Assembly (NCBI GenBank): GCA_965370435.1
Contig: CBDUUP010000138.1
Coordinates: forward strand, 1 to 10,205
Source of the DNA: CBDUUP01 sp965370435
GTDB taxonomy: Bacteria; Chloroflexota; Anaerolineae; Anaerolineales; UBA11579
DNA length: 10,205 bases
Direction: 5' to 3'
Below the pieces are notes generated by a model. The model was not told the origin of the DNA and searched no databases. It saw only the letters and a list, made by a program, of their open reading frames with translations. Position numbers and translations under genes: made by a program. Positions 6,144 to 10,205 of this stretch are shown piece after piece (the first letter of the stretch is position 1; each line of letters opens with the position of its first letter).

Positions 6144-7121
6144 CTAGAATCCTAAATTTATTCCCCGCCTCTCATCGAACCGCCAAATCCCCGCCTCCTT
6201 CGCCAGCCGCACCGCCTCGGCGAACTCCTCATTCGTGATCCGGCGGTTGATCTGGGCGTATTTCTCCCCCGTCACCTTCCCTGACGGGCGATACTGAGCC
6301 ATCATATTCACAAAAGTATCCGGCGAGACCTCCTCCGCCAGGAAGCGCATGATCTCCCCCGTGCTGGCGACGTTCCCCGGCATCACCAGATGGCGCACCA
6401 ACACACCCCGCTTCGCCAACCCGCGCTCGTCCATTTTGAGCGCGCCCACCTGGCGGTGCATCTCTTTTAGGGCTGCTTTGGCGACCTCAGGGTAATTTTT
6501 CGCCGTCAGATATTTCCGCGCCGATTGCGCATCCCAAATCTTGAAATCCGGCATGTAAATATCTACGATCCCATCCAAAAGGCGCAAGGTCTCCAGTGAA
6601 TCATACGCCGAGGTGTTGTAAACCAGCGGCAGCCGCAGCCCCGCCTCCACCGCGAGGATCAACGCCTCCAGGATTTGGGGCGCTACGTGGGAGGGGGTGA
6701 CGAAGTTGACGTTGTGGCAGCCAGAAACTTGCAGCTCCAGCATCATCTCCGCTAAACGCTTTGGCGAGGTCTCTACGCCCCGGCCTCCCTGGCTGATGTC
6801 GAAGTTTTGGCAGAACACACACCGCAGGTTGCAATGGACGAAAAAGATGGTCCCGCTGCCATGACGGCCCCGCAGACAGTCCTCCTCCCCCATGTGGGGG
6901 AAATGGCTGCTCACCTGCGAATACCGGCCAGTCTTGCAGGTATTGATCTCGTCTTCCAGGCGGTTCGTGCCGCACCCCCGCGGGCAGAGTTCACACCGGC
7001 CCAGTCTCTCCAGCGCCATCTCGACCCGATCCCGTAATTCACCGCGCCGGTGCAGTGTCAGATAGGCCGGTTCGAAATCCTCGCTGTCTATCAAAAAGGA
7101 AGATGGTGTAGAGTCTTTCAT
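6144..7121 (-). CDS. PflX-type radical SAM protein (pyruvate formate-lyase activating enzyme-like)
   Basis: 325 residues, usual length for the PflX group (COG1313). The CxxxCxxC motif of radical SAM enzymes is at C97, C101, C104 in HCNLRCVFCQNFDIS; these residues bind the [4Fe-4S] cluster that cleaves S-adenosylmethionine. Before it is a second cysteine set typical of PflX: C43, C46, C50 and C62 in CELCPRGCGTNR and the following stretch, plus C82. Later, NVNFVTPSHVAPQILEA, VYNTSAYDS, DIYMPDFKIW and LVRHLVMPGN follow the partial barrel order of activating enzymes. The real substrate of this family is not established to my knowledge, and no glycyl-radical enzyme gene is near, so pyruvate formate-lyase activation should not be assumed. 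No ribosome binding site is visible before the ATG at 7121. Convergent with the solute-binding lipoprotein, divergent from the small lipoprotein. Confidence 0.92.
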   Translation of the reverse strand: MKDSTPSSFLIDSEDFEPAYLTLHRRGELRDRVEMALERLGRCELCPRGCGTNRLEDEINTCKTGRYSQVSSHFPHMGEEDCLRGRHGSGTIFFVHCNLRCVFCQNFDISQGGRGVETSPKRLAEMMLELQVSGCHNVNFVTPSHVAPQILEALILAVEAGLRLPLVYNTSAYDSLETLRLLDGIVDIYMPDFKIWDAQSARKYLTAKNYPEVAKAALKEMHRQVGALKMDERGLAKRGVLVRHLVMPGNVASTGEIMRFLAEEVSPDTFVNMMAQYRPSGKVTGEKYAQINRRITNEEFAEAVRLAKEAGIWRFDERRGINLGF

Positions 7122-7138
7122 GGATGTGTCTGGCTTTC

Positions 7139-7144
7139 ATTATA
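7139..7144 (-). promoter_or_regulatory. Consensus -10 box close upstream of the radical SAM gene
   Basis: On the minus strand bases 7144-7139 read TATAAT, all six matching the -10 consensus. No -35 box is recognisable 16-18 bases upstream. Transcription would begin about 10 bases before the ATG at 7121, giving a leader too short for an ordinary ribosome binding site, which agrees with none being seen. Confidence 0.35.
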
Positions 7145-7167
7145 AACCAGGATGAAGGGAAACAGAA

Positions 7168-7197
7168 TTTGCAGTTTTGCGGTTAATCGTTTAGACT
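7168..7197 (+). promoter_or_regulatory. Weak promoter just upstream of the small lipoprotein
   Basis: TTTGCA (7168-7173), 18 bases, TAGACT (7192-7197), each four of six to consensus. The start of transcription would fall near 7204, only about six bases before the ATG at 7210, so the message would be nearly leaderless. Support is weak; the absence of any ribosome binding site before 7210 is the main reason to note it. Confidence 0.22.
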
Positions 7198-7209
7198 ATC
7201 CTTATTCCG

Positions 7210-7881
7210 ATGAAACCATATTTGCCTGTTCTGACGATTGTCTTCCTCCTCACCGCCTGCGGCTCTTCCACTCCCGCCGTTGACGTTCCCGCCACCCTCA
7301 CTTCGGAAGCGGTGTCCCGCATTCTGACGGCCCAGCCGGTCTGGGGAACCGCCACTATGACTCCCCTCCCTCCCACGCCGCGCCCCACATCCACGCTTGA
7401 CCTCGCTGTCACAGGCACCATCGCAGCCATTTTCACTGAAGCCGCTGCTTTTCAGACCGCCGCTTGGTCCCCAACATCAGAGACCGGCACGCCTTCCCCC
7501 AGCATCGCCCCCGACCCCAGATCATCGCCCACCCAAACCCCCACCCCCCTGGTCATCTACGTCCTGGCTGAAGGTGAATGTTTCGATCTCGACACCGCAA
7601 CCTACGAGCCTGAGGCCGCCTGCGACGTCCGCTTGGAAGGCCACCCCATTTTCGTCCCCATCAACGGAGCAAAATTTTCTGGGCAGGGGAGCTTTGCGAT
7701 GCCATCCCAGTCGGATTGCGAGGAAACCCATTACAACGAACTGCCATTTGCCCCTCAACTCAACATTTATGTATGTTTCCAGACCAATCTAGGGAATAAT
7801 GGGTACCTAGTGATGCTCATCAACGACTATAACATCAATAGGCTGATCGCCATATATTGGTACCTTTTCCCTGAAAATTAA
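7210..7881 (+). CDS. Small lipoprotein with Pro/Thr-rich linker, function unknown
   Basis: 223 residues. The signal peptide ends in the lipobox LTAC (C17), followed by GSST, so the protein is anchored in the membrane and faces outward. Residues about 18-112 are a low-complexity spacer rich in Thr, Pro, Ser and Ala (for example PLPPTPRPTSTL and PTQTPTPL) that would hold the rest away from the membrane. The remaining part, about 113-223, looks globular: it has four cysteines (C124, C138, C170, C189), which could form two disulfides, and an aromatic C-terminal strand YWYLFPEN. I recognise no enzyme or binding family in it. The linker style is common among Anaerolineae surface lipoproteins (general knowledge). 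Codon use is GC-rich in the linker and more even toward the end. Divergent from the radical SAM gene; no ribosome binding site before the ATG. Confidence 0.8.
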   Translation: MKPYLPVLTIVFLLTACGSSTPAVDVPATLTSEAVSRILTAQPVWGTATMTPLPPTPRPTSTLDLAVTGTIAAIFTEAAAFQTAAWSPTSETGTPSPSIAPDPRSSPTQTPTPLVIYVLAEGECFDLDTATYEPEAACDVRLEGHPIFVPINGAKFSGQGSFAMPSQSDCEETHYNELPFAPQLNIYVCFQTNLGNNGYLVMLINDYNINRLIAIYWYLFPEN

Positions 7882-7959
7882 GAAAAACAGCCAAGAAATC
7901 CATCCGAATTCCCAAGTTCTTATTTCGTGCCATCTTTTCAGTCTCTCCATAGCCATGTA

Positions 7960-7968
7960 TGTTATAAT
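7960..7968 (+). promoter_or_regulatory. Extended -10 promoter, probably for the CarD-type gene
   Basis: TGTTATAAT is a perfect extended -10 element (TGn then TATAAT at 7963-7968). Extended -10 promoters can work without a -35 box, and none is seen here. Initiation near 7975 would give a leader of about 175 bases that includes the inverted repeat at 8072-8088. A second -10-like TATAAA is at 8054-8059, also with a poor -35. The rest of the gap 7882-8151 holds only short frames without ribosome binding sites. Confidence 0.4.
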
Positions 7969-8071
7969 AGGCCAGCGCATCAGTTTTTTGTATTGGGTGC
8001 CAGATATCAAGCCAAACTGCATGATAACTTGTATTGAATAGTGCTTGGATCAATATAAAATGAATTCCATT

Positions 8072-8088
8072 CTGAGAATGCTTCTCAG
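8072..8088. promoter_or_regulatory. Perfect 7-bp inverted repeat upstream of the CarD-type gene, operator or hairpin
   Basis: CTGAGAA, TGC, TTCTCAG form a perfect inverted repeat. It starts 13 bases after a -10-like TATAAA (8054-8059) and ends 63 bases before the GTG start. The inner 15 bases (TGAGAATGCTTCTCA, 8073-8087) match the 7-1-7 consensus TGATAATNATTATCA of Fur-type repressors at 12 of 14 defined positions, recalled from memory. It has no T-run, so it is not a terminator. It could equally be an RNA hairpin in the leader. Confidence 0.4.
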
Positions 8089-8151
8089 GTTGTGGATATC
8101 AGAAGAAAACGCCTTGTTTCATCAGATGAAGATAGATAGAAAGGAGCTTTA

Positions 8152-8646
8152 GTGGCAAAGGCACATTCTTATGCCAAAGGGGACTGGATTGTCCACACGT
8201 ATTATGGTGTAGGGCAGGTTGTCCGCATTGAGAAAAAGATCCTCAATGAAGAAAAGACCTCCTGTTACCACGTGATCACCAAAGACAGCACCTTTTGGGT
8301 GCCGGTTGATAAAGTGGATAATCCCCGCTTGCGTCCCGTAGCTTCAAAATATCAGATGCGCAAGGCCATTAAGATTCTTAAAGATACGCCTACAATATTG
8401 AGCGAGGACTCTAAGGAGCGCAGAAATTTCATCAGTGGTGTGCGCAACGACGGCGCGTTATACGCAGTTTCCGCTCTGTTGCGAGACATCCGCAAACATC
8501 AAACTATCAAACCTCTCAATAGCCGTGAATTGCAAACCATGGAATGGGCCACCGACCGCATGGTGCGGGAGTGGTCTATCAGTATGGGCCTGGAAATGGA
8601 CGAAGCCCAAAGCAGATTGGAAGATATCCTAAAGTTAATCACCTGA
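8152..8646 (+). CDS. carD: CarD/CdnL-family RNA polymerase-binding transcription regulator
   Basis: 164 residues, the normal length for CarD/CdnL. These proteins bind the RNA polymerase beta subunit through an N-terminal Tudor-like domain and stabilise open promoter complexes with a C-terminal helical domain. Residues 8-23 (AKGDWIVHTYYGVGQV) are the family signature; residues to about 63, ending in FWVPVDKVDNPRLRP, complete the polymerase-interacting domain, and about 66-164 are the helical part. The segment SALLRDIRKHQTIKPLNSRELQTM and the C-terminal EAQSRLEDIL follow the Mycobacterium tuberculosis protein when aligned by eye. At the position of its Trp85, which inserts at the edge of the transcription bubble, I place K88 (two residues before RR), so that Trp seems absent. 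The start is GTG, with AAGGAG five bases before it. It is closed by the terminator at 8673. Confidence 0.9.
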   Translation: MAKAHSYAKGDWIVHTYYGVGQVVRIEKKILNEEKTSCYHVITKDSTFWVPVDKVDNPRLRPVASKYQMRKAIKILKDTPTILSEDSKERRNFISGVRNDGALYAVSALLRDIRKHQTIKPLNSRELQTMEWATDRMVREWSISMGLEMDEAQSRLEDILKLIT

Positions 8647-8672
8647 ATATGATGGTCGCCAAAATCTATGCG

Positions 8673-8698
8673 CCTCTCCACTTGTGGAGAGGTTTTTT
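8673..8698 (+). terminator. Intrinsic terminator after the CarD-type gene
   Basis: CCTCTCCA (8673-8680), loop CTTG, TGGAGAGG (8685-8692), then six T (8693-8698). The stem is a perfect 8 bp with a possible extra C-G pair inside the loop, 27 bases after the stop codon. A classic rho-independent terminator that separates this gene from the aminotransferase. Confidence 0.93.
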
Positions 8699-8775
8699 CT
8701 ATGGGATAATTTTCCCGTAACCATTGGATTAGAATGCTACTGAACGAGAGTGATAACATCAATATGAGATAGACT

Positions 8776-10131
8776 ATGAAAAAATCAGCCAAGTCACCTC
8801 AGAGTCACGTTTTCTACCGGCGAGCCGCCCATGACCACCCTCTGGCCGTAGAGGGGAAAGGCATTGCCATCTACGACGAGGAAGGCCGCCGTTATCTGGA
8901 TGCCTCCGGCGGCGCGTTGGTGGTCAATATTGGACACGGCATCCAGGAGATCGTGGACGCGATAGCAGAGCAGGCTGCCCAGGTGGCCTATATCCATCCC
9001 ACCCAGTTCACCAGCCGCCCTATGGAGGCCTACGCCAACGCTCTGGCCCCGCTGATCCCCCTGCCGGAGGCTCGATTCTATCCCCTCTCCAGTGGTTCAG
9101 AGGCGGTGGAGGCGGCCATCAAATTCGCCCGCCAGGTGCAGATCGCCCGCGGACAATCCACCCGTTATCTGACCATCTCTCGTTGGGGCGCTTATCATGG
9201 GGCCACCCTGGGAGCGTTGGCCGCCACCGGCAAGCCCAAAATGCGCCGCCATTTCCTGCCCATGTTTCTCGACCTCCCCCACATTCCCCCGCCTTATTGC
9301 TATCGCTGCCCTTTTGGAGAGACCTACCCCGACTGCGGCCTGCGCTGCGCCGAAGCTTTGGAGGAGGAGATCAAAAAGGTCGGCCCCCAAAACGTCTCCG
9401 CCTTCATTGCCGAGTCGGTGGGCGGAGCCACATTGGGCGCCATCGTGCCGCCGCCGGGATATTGGCCCCGCATCCGGGAGATCTGCGACCGTTATGAAAT
9501 TCTCCTCATCGCTGACGAAGTGATGTCCGGTATGGGGCGCACTGGGAAATGGTTCGCCATCCAGCATTGGGAGGTCACCCCCGACCTCATCACCCTGGGC
9601 AAGGGTACTGCCAGTGGATACTTCCCCCTGGCTTTACTCGCCGTCCGCGAGGAATTGAGGGAAACCATAACCGCAGGCGATTCCGACTTTGTCCACGGCG
9701 GCACCTTCTCCCACCACGCGGTGGGCGCGGCCGCCGGTCTGGCAACCTTGAAGTATCTTGATACACACGACCTGGTTCCATCGGTGGAGCGCAAGGGAGT
9801 GTATTTGAAGGCGCGTTTGGATGAGACGATTGGTGGTTTGTCCTGCGTTGGCGACATTCGCGGGATAGGGTTGATGTGGGCGGTGGAATTCGTCGCCGAC
9901 CGGGAAACCAAAACCCCATATCCGCCGGAGATCCACTTCTCCCAACGAGTGGCTGACGCCGCCTTTGCGCGCGGCCTGATAATCTACCCCGGAAGCGGCA
10001 GCGTAGATGGCGAGTCCGGAGACCATCTCATGCTGGGACCGCCCTTCGTCATCACCGAGGCGGAGATGGACAAAGTCGTAGACTTGCTATACCAGGCCAT
10101 CCAGGCGGTGGGCGATACGATAGAGTTGTAG
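8776..10131 (+). CDS. Class III PLP-dependent aminotransferase
   Basis: 451 residues, full length for fold-type I class III (omega-amino acid) aminotransferases, cytoplasmic. Visible landmarks in order: SSGSEAVEAAIKFAR for the cofactor phosphate, RWGAYHGATLGALAATG with the Tyr-His pair that stacks on the ring, LLIADEVMSGMGRTG with D247 binding the pyridine nitrogen, and ITLGKGTASGYFP with K276 as the Schiff-base lysine, then VHGGTFSHHAVGAAAGLA. A cysteine insert, C175 and C178 in YCYRCPFG then C187 and C191, occurs in one broad subgroup of the family. The amino donor cannot be read; nearby genes give no pathway. No clear ribosome binding site precedes the ATG at 8776. GC-rich coding. The upstream terminator suggests its own promoter, which I could not find convincingly between 8699 and 8775. 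Confidence 0.93.
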   Translation: MKKSAKSPQSHVFYRRAAHDHPLAVEGKGIAIYDEEGRRYLDASGGALVVNIGHGIQEIVDAIAEQAAQVAYIHPTQFTSRPMEAYANALAPLIPLPEARFYPLSSGSEAVEAAIKFARQVQIARGQSTRYLTISRWGAYHGATLGALAATGKPKMRRHFLPMFLDLPHIPPPYCYRCPFGETYPDCGLRCAEALEEEIKKVGPQNVSAFIAESVGGATLGAIVPPPGYWPRIREICDRYEILLIADEVMSGMGRTGKWFAIQHWEVTPDLITLGKGTASGYFPLALLAVREELRETITAGDSDFVHGGTFSHHAVGAAAGLATLKYLDTHDLVPSVERKGVYLKARLDETIGGLSCVGDIRGIGLMWAVEFVADRETKTPYPPEIHFSQRVADAAFARGLIIYPGSGSVDGESGDHLMLGPPFVITEAEMDKVVDLLYQAIQAVGDTIEL

Positions 10132-10185
10132 TTAGGAATATCAGCAGGCTTGATATACAACCATTAATAAGAGAAAATAAAGAAG

Positions 10186-10205
10186 CCCCGCAGCAGGCCG
10201 CGGGG
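10186..10205. terminator. GC-rich hairpin at the window edge, probable terminator
   Basis: CCCCGC (10186-10191), an 8-base loop, GCGGGG (10200-10205) form a perfect 6-bp GC stem 54 bases after the aminotransferase stop. Any T-run on the plus strand lies beyond the window. The A-rich bases before it (about 10171-10184) would form a broken T-rich tail on the minus strand, so it may also serve a gene from the right. Confidence 0.6.

Noticed and set aside
7955..8041. A 28-codon plus-strand frame in the gap before the CarD-type gene
   Set aside because: No ribosome binding site, and it overlaps the TATAAT of the candidate promoter.
7807..8053. Minus-strand frames of 71-72 codons overlapping the end of the small lipoprotein
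   Set aside because: They overlap a supported gene, lack ribosome binding sites and run through likely promoter sequence.
8703..8716. GGGA/TCCC hairpin just after the CarD terminator
   Set aside because: A four-pair stem with a six-base AT loop and no T-run; too weak to call beside a strong terminator.
9097..9567. A 156-codon minus-strand frame and several plus-strand frames inside the aminotransferase
   Set aside because: The aminotransferase motifs are unmistakable in the main frame; long shadow frames are expected in GC-rich coding.

Overview
The window looks like a piece of a bacterial chromosome, most likely from an uncultured Chloroflexota of the Anaerolineae kind. This is an inference from the lipoprotein with a Pro/Thr-rich linker, the stand-alone family 5 solute-binding lipoprotein, the CarD-type regulator, the PflX-type radical SAM protein and the mixed base composition. 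No rRNA, tRNA, CRISPR array, transposase or integrase is visible, and no gene-free stretch exceeds 300 bases. The longest gaps are 7882-8151 (270 bases) and 2250-2488 (239 bases), and both carry promoter-like signals.

Left part (1-2249). On the minus strand lie an aldo/keto reductase (452-1426) and, downstream of it, the first 131 codons of an adenosine deaminase cut by the window edge (1-393). Diverging from them is a two-helix membrane protein of unknown function (1572-2249). These genes are fairly GC-rich.

Central part (2250-6143), clearly more AT-rich. A strong sigma70-type promoter (TTGACA, 17 bases, CATAAT at 2323-2351) precedes a tight plus-strand gene string. It holds a MauE/DoxX-like membrane domain fused through an internal twin-arginine-like helix to an 18-cysteine domain (2489-3397), a previously unlisted 48-residue hydrophobic peptide exactly filling the next gap (3398-3544), a 220-residue protein of unknown family (3546-4208), and a family 5 solute-binding lipoprotein with no permease beside it (4221-6032). 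Spacing is 0, 1 and 12 bases, so these four are probably one translationally linked operon. This is the part of the window most likely to be an undescribed system: a redox membrane protein carrying its own disulfide-rich exported domain, made together with a small membrane peptide and a surface lipoprotein.

Right part (6144-10205). A PflX-type radical SAM protein on the minus strand (6144-7121) diverges from a small lipoprotein (7210-7881); neither has a visible ribosome binding site. A CarD/CdnL-family RNA polymerase-binding regulator (8152-8646) follows, with a perfect 7-bp inverted repeat in its leader and a textbook terminator after it. Last is a class III PLP-dependent aminotransferase (8776-10131), with a GC-rich hairpin at the extreme window edge.
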